From contig NZ_JAUSYQ010000002.1 of assembly GCF_030816965.1 (NCBI RefSeq), positions 2,196,001 to 2,260,000 of the forward strand: a DNA stretch of 64,000 bases, read 5' to 3'. This document shows, piece after piece, positions 16,244 to 25,571 of this stretch (its first letter is position 1; every line of letters begins with the position of its first letter). The DNA comes from Streptomyces canus. Lineage in GTDB: Bacteria > Actinomycetota > Actinomycetes > Streptomycetales > Streptomycetaceae. The notes beneath the pieces are model-generated. The model did not search any database. It saw only the letters and a program-made list of their open reading frames with translations, and had not been told where the DNA came from. The position numbers were made by a program, and so were the translations under genes.

Positions 16244-19002
16244 TGTCGTCGCTGACCTACGACCTCACCCTCGCCGGGTTGTCGGTCGGCAGCGCGGCCG
16301 CGCTCACCGGGGTCGGCCTGATCGTGACGTACCGCGCGACCGGGGTGCTGAACTTCGCGCACGGGGCGATCGCCATGGTGTGCGCGTACGCGCTGCGGCA
16401 GTGCGTGGTGGAGTGGGGCTGGCCGCTGTGGGCCGGGGCGGTGGTGACCCTGCTGATCCTGGCGCCGGTGATGGGCGTGGTGCTGGAGCGTTTCGTCTTC
16501 CGGCCCCTGTCCGTCCTGGGCGGCGATCCGGCCCAGACCCTGGTGGCCTCCATCGGGGTCTTCGTGCTGCTGGTGGGCGGGGCCGCGCTGCTGTGGGGCC
16601 AGGGAGCACGGGACGACGCTCCGGAGCTGGTGTCCGCGGATCCCTGGGGGCAGCTGGCGGTCGTCCTGGTCCTGGCGGCGGGCGTGAGCGCGGTGATCCG
16701 CCGGACGCGCTTCGGACGGGAGCTGCGGGCCGTCGTGGACGACCGCGGGTTGGCCGTGCTCGGCGGGATCGACGCCGACCGGGTGGCGGCGGCCGGCTGG
16801 GCGTTCGGGGCGTTCACCGCGGGCCTGACGGGCGTTCTGCTGGCCCCCTTCGTCCGTCTGGACCCGTACGGGCTGCCTCTGCTCGTCATGGAGGTGGTGG
16901 CGGTGGCGGTGGCCGCGCGGATGCGCAGCCTGCCGGTGGCCGTGGTCGTGGCGCTGGGCATCGGGGTGGTCCAGAGCCAGCTGACCCGACTGCACCCCTC
17001 GGGCCGGGGCGAACCGTTGCTCCAGGCGGTGGGGGCGAACCTGTTCGTCGTAGCTCTCCTCGTCGCGTGCCTGGCGCTCCCCCGCATCGGCACCCGGGAC
17101 GCGCTGCCCCGGACGGCCACCGCGCGCGTGCCGACGCCTCAGGGCGCATGGATCGTCGCGGTGATCCTCTTCCTGATCCCGCTGGGTTTCGCGGGCTCGG
17201 ACCTGCACACCTCGGTCCAGGTCCCGGCGCTGGGCGTCGTCCTGCTCTCCCTGGTGGTCGTGACGGGCAGGGGCGGCCAGATCTCCCTCGGGCAAGCGGC
17301 CTACGCGGGCCTGGGCGCCCTGTTCACAGCCCTGCTGGCGGCGGGCCGCTTCCCGGCACTTCCCCGGCTGCCGGAACTGGCGGCGCTGGCGCTGGCGGTG
17401 GTCCTGGTGGCACCCCTGGGCCTCCTGACCGGCTGGCCGGCGATCACCCGCCGGGGGCTGGCGCTGGCCCTCGCGACCTTCGCGGTCGGCGTCGGTGTGA
17501 GCCGCTTCGTCCTCGCCCAGCCGTACGCCACGTCCGGTCTGTCCCTGGGCCGCCCGGCGGGCTTCGAGGGCGACCGCGCGTACTACGTCCTGGAGCTGGC
17601 CCTGCTCACGCTCGCCCTCCTGACGGCCCACGCGTTGCGCAGAGGGCGTACGGGCAGGGCGCTGGCCGCCATGCGCGACCACGAGTCAGGGGCCTCGGCG
17701 GCAGGCGTCCAGGTCCCCGCCCTGAAGCTCCTCGCCTTCGTGGCGGGCGCCGCCCTGGCCGCCCTGGGCGGCGGAATGCTCGGCATGGGCCTGCGCGCCT
17801 TCGATCCCACCGCCTACGACCCCGTCCGCGGCCTCCTCTGGTTCGCGGCGGTGGTCGTCCTGGGCGCCGACAGCACCCTGGGCGCCCTGACCGCGGCGGC
17901 CCTCCTGGTCGGCCTGGACGCGGGGGCACGGGGAGGGGTGGCGGCGGCGCTGGTCGGGGTACTGGCCGTGCTGATGGGGCGGTTCCCCGGGGGGCCGTAC
18001 GAGGCGGTGCGGAGGCTGCGGCCACGGCGGGGGGCGAGGCTGACGGCGACGGGCCTCCGGACACGGAGACGACTGCAACGGGCGCTGCGGGCCGCGGCGC
18101 CCCCGACCGCGGCATCGGGCGCCGACGCGATGCACGGCCAGGAGGCGAGCACCGCTCTCCCCGCCGCCACGGCGAACACCTTGACGGCGGATCCGGGCAG
18201 CGCCCGACCCGGCACGCACCGCCGAGCGGATCCCGACGGTGCCGAACAAGGCCGGTCCCGCCGGAGCCGACTCCCCGCGCCGCACGCCGCCGACGGCGCT
18301 CCGCCCCCGATCCTCACCACGCGCAAGCTCCAGGCCCGCTACGACGGCCTCACCGCCCTCGACGGAGTCGACCTCACCGTCCCACCCGGCAGTATCACCG
18401 CGATCATCGGCCCCAACGGCGCCGGAAAGACCACGCTCTTCCACTGCCTGGCAGGAACGGTCCGCCCCTCCCACGGCCGAGTCCACTACGGGAACCGCGA
18501 CATCACGCGCCTCCCCGCCCACGCCCGCACCCGCCTGGGTATCGCCCGCACCTTCCAACAACTCGCGGTCTTCCCCACATTGACCGTGGCAGAGAACGTC
18601 CGAGTCGGCGCCGAGCAGGGCAGGACAACCGACCCGGCCGCAGTGGACCGCGCCCTGAGACTGTTCGCCCTCGACGGCCCCCTGCGCGACGCCCCCGCGG
18701 CCGGCCTCCCCACCGGCACCCTCCGTCGGGTGGAACTCGCCAGAGCCCTCGCCGGCACCCCGAGCGTCCTCCTCCTCGACGAACCCGCCGCCGGTCTCGA
18801 CACCGCCGAGGTGACCGCCCTGGCCCGCATCCTCAGGGCCCTCGCAGCCGACGGCACCGCCCTCCTCGTCGTCGAACACGACCTCGACCTGGTCGCCGAC
18901 CTCGCGCACGTCGTGCACGTCATGAGCGCGGGCCGCATCATCGCCTCCGGCCCTCCGGCCCACGTGCTGGACACACTCGACGCCCGGGAGACCGCCGTAT
19001 GA
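16243..19002 (+). CDS. LivH-LivM-LivG fusion: two permeases and one ATPase in one chain
   Basis: A 919-residue fusion for a branched-chain-type ABC importer. Residues about 1-285 are a LivH-like permease (RATGVLNFAHGAIAM near 31-45); 300-585 a LivM-like permease (TGRGGQISLGQAAYAG); 586-688 an Arg/Ala/Pro-rich linker; and 690-915 a LivG-like ATPase with Walker A GPNGAGKTT (from 723), a poor signature LPTGTLRR near 822, Walker B VLLLDEP (842-848) and switch His879. These are separate genes in most bacteria. It starts at ATG 16243, overlapping the upstream stop, and ends ATGA-overlapping the LivF gene. There is no frameshift between domains. Membrane acting, with the binding protein at 13834 as likely partner. 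Confidence 0.92.
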   Translation: MSSLTYDLTLAGLSVGSAAALTGVGLIVTYRATGVLNFAHGAIAMVCAYALRQCVVEWGWPLWAGAVVTLLILAPVMGVVLERFVFRPLSVLGGDPAQTLVASIGVFVLLVGGAALLWGQGARDDAPELVSADPWGQLAVVLVLAAGVSAVIRRTRFGRELRAVVDDRGLAVLGGIDADRVAAAGWAFGAFTAGLTGVLLAPFVRLDPYGLPLLVMEVVAVAVAARMRSLPVAVVVALGIGVVQSQLTRLHPSGRGEPLLQAVGANLFVVALLVACLALPRIGTRDALPRTATARVPTPQGAWIVAVILFLIPLGFAGSDLHTSVQVPALGVVLLSLVVVTGRGGQISLGQAAYAGLGALFTALLAAGRFPALPRLPELAALALAVVLVAPLGLLTGWPAITRRGLALALATFAVGVGVSRFVLAQPYATSGLSLGRPAGFEGDRAYYVLELALLTLALLTAHALRRGRTGRALAAMRDHESGASAAGVQVPALKLLAFVAGAALAALGGGMLGMGLRAFDPTAYDPVRGLLWFAAVVVLGADSTLGALTAAALLVGLDAGARGGVAAALVGVLAVLMGRFPGGPYEAVRRLRPRRGARLTATGLRTRRRLQRALRAAAPPTAASGADAMHGQEASTALPAATANTLTADPGSARPGTHRRADPDGAEQGRSRRSRLPAPHAADGAPPPILTTRKLQARYDGLTALDGVDLTVPPGSITAIIGPNGAGKTTLFHCLAGTVRPSHGRVHYGNRDITRLPAHARTRLGIARTFQQLAVFPTLTVAENVRVGAEQGRTTDPAAVDRALRLFALDGPLRDAPAAGLPTGTLRRVELARALAGTPSVLLLDEPAAGLDTAEVTALARILRALAADGTALLVVEHDLDLVADLAHVVHVMSAGRIIASGPPAHVLDTLDARETAV

Positions 19003-19658
19003 CAGCCGTCACGGCCATCTCGCTACGCCACGCGCGCGTGCGCTACGGCCCCCTGGAGGCCCTGCACGGCATCACCCTCACCGCCCCGGGCCCCGGCCTC
19101 ACCGTCCTGCTGGGCCGCAACGGCTCCGGCCGTACGACGACTCTGCGCGCCCTGGCCGGAACCGTGCCGCTCACCGACGGCAGCGTGGTGTGGGACGGCA
19201 CCGACGTGACCCGCGTACCGGCGTACGAGCGGGCCCGCCGCGGTCTGTGCCTGGTCCCCGAACGCCAGTCGGTGTTCGGCTCCCTCACGGTCCGCGAGAA
19301 CCTCGAACTGGCCGCCCCCACCCACGACCTGGCCCTGGACGCCTACCCCCAGCTCGCCCGCCTGCTCCCCCGCCGCGTCGGCACCCTCTCCGGCGGCGAA
19401 CAACGCATGCTCGCGCTCTCCCGAGCCCTCCTGGCACGCGCACGCGTGGTCCTCGTCGACGAACCTGCGCAAGGCATGTCCCCCACGGTCGCGGCCCGCA
19501 CGTACGAACTCCTGGCCGCGCTGGACGCGTGTGTGGTGGTGGCCGAGCAACGGCTCCCACCCGCACTGCACGGCCGGACGGTGATCGTGTACGAACTGCG
19601 GCGGGGTGTGGTCGCGTTCAGCGGAGAGGCGGCGGAGCTGCGGCCGGGGCGGGGCTGA
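18999..19658 (+). CDS. LivF-like ABC ATPase with altered Walker A
   Basis: Second ATPase of the branched-chain-type importer, 219 residues. Walker A reads GRNGSGRTT (39-47): Arg45 replaces the usual catalytic Lys. The signature LSGGEQ (130-135) and Walker B VVLVDE (150-155) are intact, and the switch is AEQ, as is usual in LivF. It is translated by ATGA overlap with the fused LivHMG gene. Because each ATP site pairs one subunit's Walker A with the other's signature, the site using this Walker A with the poor LivG signature should be degenerate, while the other site is complete. Confidence 0.9.
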   Translation: MTAVTAISLRHARVRYGPLEALHGITLTAPGPGLTVLLGRNGSGRTTTLRALAGTVPLTDGSVVWDGTDVTRVPAYERARRGLCLVPERQSVFGSLTVRENLELAAPTHDLALDAYPQLARLLPRRVGTLSGGEQRMLALSRALLARARVVLVDEPAQGMSPTVAARTYELLAALDACVVVAEQRLPPALHGRTVIVYELRRGVVAFSGEAAELRPGRG

Positions 19659-19708
19659 CCGCCCCGGCCGCACCCACGCGCCCAGGGGCCCGTGACAGGG
19701 GAGAGCTC

Positions 19709-20020
19709 TCAGATTTCGAGGCGCTGCCCGGGCACGATCAGGTGGGGATCGGCGCCGATGACAGCCTGGTTGGCGGCGTAGACCTTCTGCCAGGTGGTCC
19801 CGTGCCGGGCGGCGGACGCGCTGCACCTTGGTGACCACCGCGATCCGCTGCGCCTCGGTGGCCTGCCAGTTCCCATCGCTCTCGCACCGGGTGATGCGGT
19901 CCCACACTCCGCCGTCCGCCGCCGCGGAGTTGCCGACCGCGGTCGGCAGCCCGAGCGGTGCTCGTTGCAGGCCGGTTGCCCGGTGCCACAGGTATCGGCA
20001 ACTTTTCCGCCACCCACTTC
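19709..20020 (-). pseudogene. Decayed resuscitation-promoting-factor (Rpf) gene
   Basis: Remnant of a secreted peptidoglycan-cleaving Rpf/LysM protein. One minus frame holds a degraded signal-peptide end and the domain start (ADGGVWDRITRCESDGNW, from about 19919), then jumps straight to ATEAQRIAVVTKVQ. The GNGYYGGLQF-type centre of the Rpf domain is missing. A frame change then leads to the end of a LysM motif (TTWQKVYAANQAVIGADPHL, ending PGQRLEI at the stop 19709-19711). No single frame joins the parts, and no intact signal peptide start was found, so it is very unlikely to be functional. Confidence 0.75.
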
Positions 20021-20263
20021 ATTCGCTGATTTCCTGATTTGTCGACCAGTCACCCAGTCGACCTGTGACCCACTTAACGCAGCCAACTTCCTTGAGCTTC
20101 CAACGACTTGACACTGAGTACCCGATTCCGCACCCGAGGTGACCTTGCGCGATTGATGGTTCGATTCCGTTCGCCCTGAGGCGTGACCGCCGCCACAGAT
20201 CGCCCGTTGTCTTCTTCATGAGCCCGGGACCCACCCGGGCACCGCTTCCCGAGGGAGTCACCC
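20021..20263. other. Intergenic region, no gene seen
   Basis: These 243 nt separate the rpf remnant from the gene at 20264 and are less G+C-rich than the surroundings (for example ACTTCCTTGAGCTTCCAACG). I searched for the c-di-AMP (ydaO-type) riboswitch often found before Streptomyces rpf genes and did not recognise one. GAGGGAG at the right end is the ribosome-binding site of the next gene. Confidence 0.4.
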
Positions 20264-21046
20264 GTGCCGCGCATGCTCGACGTCAGCGACGAGGTTCGCG
20301 CCGAGATCGGCGACGAAGAAGCCGACCGGCTGCTCGCCGGAGAGAACGCCCCCGGCAGCTACGACTGCACCTCCTGCCGCACCCAGGGCGACTCCACGCA
20401 GGAGCGCACCAGCACCGTCCTGTTCATCGGCGACGAGACCGCCGTTCTGGCCTTCGCCCACGCCGGCTGCCTGCCCTCACAGGTCGTCCAGGTCACCGAG
20501 GAACAGCTCCGGGGCGCGGTGAAGTCCATCACCGGCGACACCGTCGACCTGGACCCGGACAAGGTCGTACCCGAGCAGGCGGTGCTCGGGGTGACCAGTG
20601 GGCTGATCCTGATCGCGGGGGAGCTGCACCCGGCCCTTGTCGTGGAGCCGACCGGGCCGATCGTGCGGCCGGGCGCGACGGGGCTCGGCGACGACTTCCT
20701 GCCGCTGCTGATCGAGCAGGGGTTCATGCCTCTGACGGCGATCCAGGCGGTGCCGTCCGTTCTGCACGGGTGGTCGGTACTGCTGGCGGTGGGCCAGCTG
20801 CACGCGGTGCTCCAGCCGTCGCCCATCGGCGGGCAGCCGGTGGCCTGGTGGCAGGCGCACCAGCCGCTCCAGGTCACCGAGGCATGGCGGGCCGCCGCCA
20901 ACAAGCACCAACAGGTGCTGATGTTCGCCGCGCCGGTGGGGTCCATCGGACGGCAGCCTCGCGAGGACCTGCTGCGGGACGCACTGGAGAAGGCCGCGGC
21001 GAACGGCAAGTTGGTCGCGGCCGCGATGCCTCTCGCGGGGACGTGA
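20264..21046 (+). CDS. Conserved-type hypothetical protein with CTSC motif
   Basis: Unrecognised 260-residue soluble protein. No signal peptide or membrane segment. An early YDCTSC motif (about 33-38), and a later Cys in AHAGCLP, could bind a metal. The rest is a mixed alpha/beta sequence. The start is GTG 20264 with GAGGGAG 6 nt upstream. It is followed after 61 nt by another unknown gene and then a strong terminator, so the two may be co-transcribed. I recall a similar gene at this position in other Streptomyces, but know no function. Confidence 0.75.
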   Translation: MPRMLDVSDEVRAEIGDEEADRLLAGENAPGSYDCTSCRTQGDSTQERTSTVLFIGDETAVLAFAHAGCLPSQVVQVTEEQLRGAVKSITGDTVDLDPDKVVPEQAVLGVTSGLILIAGELHPALVVEPTGPIVRPGATGLGDDFLPLLIEQGFMPLTAIQAVPSVLHGWSVLLAVGQLHAVLQPSPIGGQPVAWWQAHQPLQVTEAWRAAANKHQQVLMFAAPVGSIGRQPREDLLRDALEKAAANGKLVAAAMPLAGT

Positions 21047-21107
21047 GGACCGGCTGAACGATCACGCCGAACCGCATCCCGGAGGTCTCGGTGTCGTTTG
21101 GACAGAC

Positions 21108-21419
21108 GTGCACCCATACGACGCTCCGCGCCGGTTCTCCGGCGGACCATCGGCCACGCCGATCTACGACGCGCTCTACTCCGAGTACGTCAAGGCCTTC
21201 CGTTCGCTGCCGGGTGACCGCAGCGGCGAGGAGGAGCTGGACTTCACCGCGTTCGAGAACATCCCGCACGCCTCGGGCTCGTACAGCGCCTACGGCGCGG
21301 GGGCGTACAGCGCCCGCCAGCAGTCTCAGTGGCAGCCGGTGGGTCGCATCGGGCAGCAGCACACCGGGATGCATCACATCCCGGCAGCGCTGCCACCCGG
21401 TCCACGCCGAGGGAACTGA
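21108..21419 (+). CDS. Small hypothetical protein
   Basis: Unrecognised 103-residue protein. The first half looks helical (ATPIYDALYSEYVKAF); the second is low complexity, rich in Ser, Tyr, Gly and Gln (SYSAYGAGAYSARQQSQW), and probably disordered. The only in-frame start is GTG 21108; GGAGGT lies 21 nt upstream, unusually far. Its stop is followed by a near-ideal terminator. Confidence 0.6.
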   Translation: MHPYDAPRRFSGGPSATPIYDALYSEYVKAFRSLPGDRSGEEELDFTAFENIPHASGSYSAYGAGAYSARQQSQWQPVGRIGQQHTGMHHIPAALPPGPRRGN

Positions 21420-21420
21420 G

Positions 21421-21463
21421 ACATGAGGGAGGGCGGCCCCGGTGGGGCCGCCCTCCCTCATGT
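21421..21463. terminator. Bidirectional terminator
   Basis: A perfect 20-bp stem (21421-21440 with 21444-21463) and 3-nt loop GGT, between the convergent unknown gene (stop 21419) and der (stop 21469). It serves both directions. Confidence 0.85.
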
Positions 21464-21468
21464 CTACG

Positions 21469-22947
21469 TCACTTCTTCTTCGCGCCGCGCTTCTCGCGCA
21501 CCCGCACCGAAATGTGGATCGGAGTGCCCTCGAAGCCGAACTCCTCACGCAGCCGGCGCTCGATGAAACGCCGGTAGCCCGCCTCGATGAACCCGGAGGC
21601 GAAGAGCACGAACCGCGGCGGCTTGGTGCCGGCCTGAGTGCCGAAGAGGATGCGCGGCTGCTTGCCGCCCCGGATCGGGTGCGGATGGGCGGCCACCAGC
21701 TCACCGAGGAAGGCGTTGAGGCGGCCGGTCGGGACACGCGTCTCCCAGCCCGCCAGAGCCGTCTCAATCGCGGGGACCAGCTTCTCCATGTGGCGGCCCG
21801 TGCGCGCCGAGACGTTGACGCGCGGCGCCCAGGCGACCTGGCCGAGCTCGGTCTCGATCTCCCGCTCCAGGTAGTAGCGGCGCTCCTCGTCGAGGGTGTC
21901 CCACTTGTTGTAGGCGAGGACGATCGCGCGGCCCGCCTCGACGGCCATGGTGACGATCCGCTGGTCCTGGACCGAGATGGACTCGGAGCCGTCGATCAGG
22001 ATGACCGCCACCTCGGCCTTCTCGACGGCGGCGGCGGTGCGCAGCGAGGCGTAGTAGTCGGCGCCCTGCTGGAGGTGGACCCTCTTGCGGATACCGGCGG
22101 TGTCGACGAACTTCCAGGTGACACCGCCGAGTTCGATCAGCTCGTCGACCGGGTCACGGGTGGTGCCGGCCACCTCGTTGACGACGACCCGCTCCTCGCC
22201 GGCGACCTTGTTCAGCAGCGAGGACTTGCCGACGTTCGGGCGGCCGATCAGGGCGATGCGGCGCGGCCCGCCGATCGCGGTGCCGAAGCTCTGCTCGGGC
22301 GCCTCCGGCAGCGCCTCCAGAACCGCGTCGAGCATGTCGCCGGTGCCCCGGCCGTGCAGCGCCGAGACGGGGTGCGGCTCGCCGAGCCCGAGGGACCAGA
22401 GGTAGGAGGCGTCGGCCTCGCCGCTCGGCCCGTCGACCTTGTTGGCACACAGCACCACGGGCTTACCGGCCTTGCGCAGCAGTCGTACGACCGCCTCGTC
22501 GGTGTCGGTCGCGCCGACCTTGGCGTCGACGACGAACACGACGGCGTCGGCGGCCTCGATCGCGTACTCGGCCTGCGCGGCCACGGAGGCGTCGATGCCG
22601 AGGACGTCCTGCTCCCAGCCGCCGGTGTCGACGACCTTGAAGCGGCGCCCCGCCCACTCGGCCTCGTAGGTGACACGGTCGCGGGTGACTCCGGGCTTGT
22701 CCTCCACGACGGCCTCGCGGCGCCCGATGATGCGGTTCACCAGAGTCGACTTGCCGACATTGGGGCGGCCGACGACCGCGAGCACGGGCAGCGGTCCGTG
22801 CCCGGCCGCCTCGATGGCACCCTCGACGTCCTCGGGGTCGAAGCCCTCTTCCGCGGCGAGCTCCATGAACTCCGCGTACTCGGCATCGCCAAGCGCTCCG
22901 TGGTCGTGCTCTTCGGAAGAGCCCTCGGAGTGGATGTGGTCGTTCAT
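21469..22947 (-). CDS. der: Ribosome-assembly GTPase Der
   Basis: Double-GTPase needed for 50S ribosome assembly, 492 residues. An acidic N-terminal extension (1-50) precedes two G domains: the first P-loop GRPNVGKST, with VDTGGW and NKVD; the second P-loop GRPNVGKSS, with VDTAGI and NKWD. A C-terminal KH-like domain (from about 390) ends in a basic tail, EKRGAKKK. It is preceded by plsC and cmk on the same strand (78 nt gap). The EngA name is synonymous. Confidence 0.97.
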   Translation of the reverse strand: MNDHIHSEGSSEEHDHGALGDAEYAEFMELAAEEGFDPEDVEGAIEAAGHGPLPVLAVVGRPNVGKSTLVNRIIGRREAVVEDKPGVTRDRVTYEAEWAGRRFKVVDTGGWEQDVLGIDASVAAQAEYAIEAADAVVFVVDAKVGATDTDEAVVRLLRKAGKPVVLCANKVDGPSGEADASYLWSLGLGEPHPVSALHGRGTGDMLDAVLEALPEAPEQSFGTAIGGPRRIALIGRPNVGKSSLLNKVAGEERVVVNEVAGTTRDPVDELIELGGVTWKFVDTAGIRKRVHLQQGADYYASLRTAAAVEKAEVAVILIDGSESISVQDQRIVTMAVEAGRAIVLAYNKWDTLDEERRYYLEREIETELGQVAWAPRVNVSARTGRHMEKLVPAIETALAGWETRVPTGRLNAFLGELVAAHPHPIRGGKQPRILFGTQAGTKPPRFVLFASGFIEAGYRRFIERRLREEFGFEGTPIHISVRVREKRGAKKK

Positions 22948-23025
22948 GAAGTCCGTACCTCGTTCATCGTGGTGATCGGTGGACCCCCGGTTGTTCCGCC
23001 GGATTGATCCACTACTCAGTGTCGC

Positions 23026-23688
23026 CTAGCGCCCGGTCAGGCGCCTGGCGTTTTCCAGGTGGGCGCTGAGCTGCTTCTGGATGCGCTCGGTCGCCTCGTC
23101 GAGCGCCTTGCGCGTACGCCGTCCGCTGCCGTCGCCCGCCTCGAAGGGGTCGCCGAAGACGACGTCGACGCGGCTGCGCAGCGGAGGCAGCCCCTTTATC
23201 AACCGTCCCGGCTTCTCGGAGCTTCCCAGCACGGCGACCGGAACGACCGGTGCCCCGCTGCGCACCGCGAAGTACGCGAGCCCGGCCCGCAGGGAGGCGA
23301 AGTCGCCCTCGCCCCGGGTGCCCTCCGGGAAGATACCGAGCACCCCGCCGGCCTTGAGGACATCGAGCGCCCGGGTGATCGCCCCGCGGTCGGCCACCGA
23401 GCGGTCCACCTTGACCTGTCCGATGGCCGTCAGGAACGGGTCCAGCGGGCCGATGAACGCTTCCTTCTTGATCAGGAAGTGCGTCGGCCGGGGTGACACG
23501 CCCATGACCATCGGGCCGTCGATGATGTGGGAGTGGTTGACGGCGAGGATCGCGGGCCCGGTCGCGGGCATCCTCCAGGCGCCGAGCACACGCGGCTTCC
23601 ACAGCCCGTACATCAGCCCGACGCCGATCCGCCGCCCGACCTCGGCGCCCTTCCGCGAAGGAACCGTGCCGGAAGAGTCCGTACTCAC
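23026..23688 (-). CDS. 1-acyl-sn-glycerol-3-phosphate acyltransferase family protein
   Basis: A PlsC-type acyltransferase of 220 residues, transferring an acyl chain to lysophosphatidate or a related acceptor at the membrane face. Visible are the catalytic NHSHIID block (HX4D), the substrate block FPEGTRGEG, and VPVAV near 155. The start GTG 23688 overlaps the cmk stop (GTGA), so the two are translationally coupled. The cmk-plsC-der order is a common actinobacterial arrangement. Acyl and acceptor specificity are not known. Confidence 0.9.
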   Translation of the reverse strand: MSTDSSGTVPSRKGAEVGRRIGVGLMYGLWKPRVLGAWRMPATGPAILAVNHSHIIDGPMVMGVSPRPTHFLIKKEAFIGPLDPFLTAIGQVKVDRSVADRGAITRALDVLKAGGVLGIFPEGTRGEGDFASLRAGLAYFAVRSGAPVVPVAVLGSSEKPGRLIKGLPPLRSRVDVVFGDPFEAGDGSGRRTRKALDEATERIQKQLSAHLENARRLTGR

Positions 23689-24371
23689 TTCCCCGCCCGC
23701 TTCTCCTCGACGAGGGTGACGACACACTCGATGACCTGCGCGAGGGTGAGCTCGGTGGTGTCCACCTCGACCGCGTCGTCCGCCTTGGCGAGCGGCGAGG
23801 TCTTCCGGCTGGAGTCGGCCGCGTCCCGCTTGATCAGCGCCTCACGGGTGGCGTTGACGTCGGCACCCTTGAGCTCCCCGCTACGGCGCGCGGCGCGGGC
23901 CTCGGGCGAAGCGGTGAGGAAGACCTTGAGGTCGGCGTCGGGCAGCACGGTCGTACCGATGTCCCGTCCCTCGACGACGATGCCCTTCTCGGCCGAGGTC
24001 GCCAGCGACCGCTGCAGCTCGGTGATCCGGGCCCGCACCTCGGGCACCGCGCTCACCGCGCTGACCTTGGAGGTGACTTCCTGGGTCCGGATCGGACCGG
24101 CCACATCGGTCCCGTCGACCGTGATCGTCGGGTTCTCCGGATCGGTGCCGGAGACGATCTCCGCCTTCCCCGCCACGGCGGCGATCGCGGACGGGTCGTC
24201 GATGTCGATCCCGTTGGTCACCATCCACCAGGTGATCGCCCGGTACTGGGCCCCGGTGTCCAGGTAGCTCAGACCCAGCTGCGCGGCGACAGCCTTCGAG
24301 GTGCTCGACTTGCCCGTGCCGGAGGGGCCGTCTATGGCGACAATCACGGGCTGGGCGGCGCCGTTTTCCAC
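23685..24371 (-). CDS. cmk: Cytidylate kinase
   Basis: Phosphorylates CMP and dCMP with ATP in nucleotide metabolism, 228 residues. The P-loop is GPSGTGKSS, followed by DTGAQYRAITWW, the EGRDIGTTVLPDA block that contacts CMP, and the LID-region residues ARRSGELKG. GTG 24371, with AAGGTG 9 nt upstream, was chosen as start; the longer reading begins in non-conserved sequence. It overlaps plsC by 4 nt and follows tyrA after 114 nt. Confidence 0.95.
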   Translation of the reverse strand: MENGAAQPVIVAIDGPSGTGKSSTSKAVAAQLGLSYLDTGAQYRAITWWMVTNGIDIDDPSAIAAVAGKAEIVSGTDPENPTITVDGTDVAGPIRTQEVTSKVSAVSAVPEVRARITELQRSLATSAEKGIVVEGRDIGTTVLPDADLKVFLTASPEARAARRSGELKGADVNATREALIKRDAADSSRKTSPLAKADDAVEVDTTELTLAQVIECVVTLVEEKRAGK

Positions 24372-24485
24372 GGGGGGACACCTTTCGGGTGCGGTCTGGC
24401 GAGTGGTGTGGGGACGCGACTGTGCCCCGCACAAGGTTACTGGGTGCGCGTCACTCGTCCGGACGCCGTCGTCTCGAGGCCGGCC

Positions 24486-25571
24486 CTACTGCCGAATGGC
24501 CCAGCCACGCTCCCGCAACGACGCCGCCAGTACCGGCGCCGCCGACGGCTCGACCATCAGCTGCACCAGCCCCGCCTGCTGCCCTGTCGCATGCTCGATC
24601 CGCACGTCCTCGATATTGACCCCGGCCCGCCCGGCGTCCGCGAAGATCCGGGCCAGCTGCCCCGGCTGGTCGTCGATGAGCACGGCCACGACCTCGTACA
24701 CCCGAGGAGCGGACCCGTGTTTCCCGGGCACCCGGACCTGCCCGGCGTTCCCCCGCCGCAGCATGTCCTCGATCCCGGACGTGCCCTCGAGCCGCTTCGC
24801 CTCGTCCGCGGACTGCAACGCCCGCAGCGCCCGCACCGTCTCCTCCAGGTCCCCGGCGACATCGGTGAGCAGATCGGCCACCGGTCCCGGATTCGCGGAG
24901 AGGATGTCGATCCACATCCCGGGATCCGACGCGGCGATCCGGGTCACATCCCGAATCCCCTGCCCACACAGGCGTACGGCGGCCTCCTCGGCGTGCTGGA
25001 GCCGCGCGGCGACCATGCTGGACACCAGATGCGGCATGTGCGAGACAAGCGCCACAGCACGGTCGTGGGCGTCGGCGTCCATGACCACCGGCACCGCGCG
25101 ACAGTGCGAGACCAGCTCCAGCGCGAGATTGAGCACCTCGGTGTCGGTGTCGCGGGTGGGGGTCAGCACCCAGGGCCGCCCCTCGAAGAGATCCCCGGAG
25201 GCGGCCAGCGGTCCGGACTTCTCCCGTCCGGACATCGGATGCGTACCGATGTACGAGGAGAGGTCGAGCCCCAGCCCCTCCAGCTCCCGCCGCGGCCCGC
25301 CCTTCACGCTGGCCACGTCGATGTACCCGCGAGCGACCCCGCGCCGCATCGCGTCGGCGAGCACTCCGGCCACATGCGCGGGCGGCGCGGCGACGATCGC
25401 GAGGTCGACGGGCCCCTCGGGCGCCTCGTCCGTACCCGCTCCGAGCGCGGCGGCCGTACGGGCCTGCTCGGGATCGTGGTCGGCGAGATGGACGGTGACG
25501 CCCCGCCCCGCCAGCGCCAGCGCGGCGGACGTCCCGATCAGCCCGGTCCCGACGACGAGTGCGGTCCTCAC
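24486..25571 (-). CDS. tyrA: Prephenate dehydrogenase with ACT domain
   Basis: Converts prephenate to 4-hydroxyphenylpyruvate in tyrosine synthesis, 361 residues. The NAD(P)-binding motif VGTGLIGTSAALALAG opens the chain; active-site blocks include GTHPMSGREKSGP and SHMPHLVSS. A C-terminal ACT domain at about 285-355 (EVVAVLIDDQPGQLARIF) is the expected site of tyrosine feedback. Its ATG overlaps the chorismate mutase stop (ATGA), so prephenate made by AroH is used by the next enzyme in the same operon. Confidence 0.95.
   Translation of the reverse strand: MRTALVVGTGLIGTSAALALAGRGVTVHLADHDPEQARTAAALGAGTDEAPEGPVDLAIVAAPPAHVAGVLADAMRRGVARGYIDVASVKGGPRRELEGLGLDLSSYIGTHPMSGREKSGPLAASGDLFEGRPWVLTPTRDTDTEVLNLALELVSHCRAVPVVMDADAHDRAVALVSHMPHLVSSMVAARLQHAEEAAVRLCGQGIRDVTRIAASDPGMWIDILSANPGPVADLLTDVAGDLEETVRALRALQSADEAKRLEGTSGIEDMLRRGNAGQVRVPGKHGSAPRVYEVVAVLIDDQPGQLARIFADAGRAGVNIEDVRIEHATGQQAGLVQLMVEPSAAPVLAASLRERGWAIRQ

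Noticed and set aside
16107..19658. 1183-codon plus frame through the Liv operon
   Set aside because: It is offset by one base from the LivHMG frame and gives low-complexity Arg/Gly sequence up to the point where it becomes the true LivF frame.
20021..20263. c-di-AMP riboswitch before the rpf remnant
   Set aside because: The conserved ydaO-type core was searched for by eye on both strands and not found.
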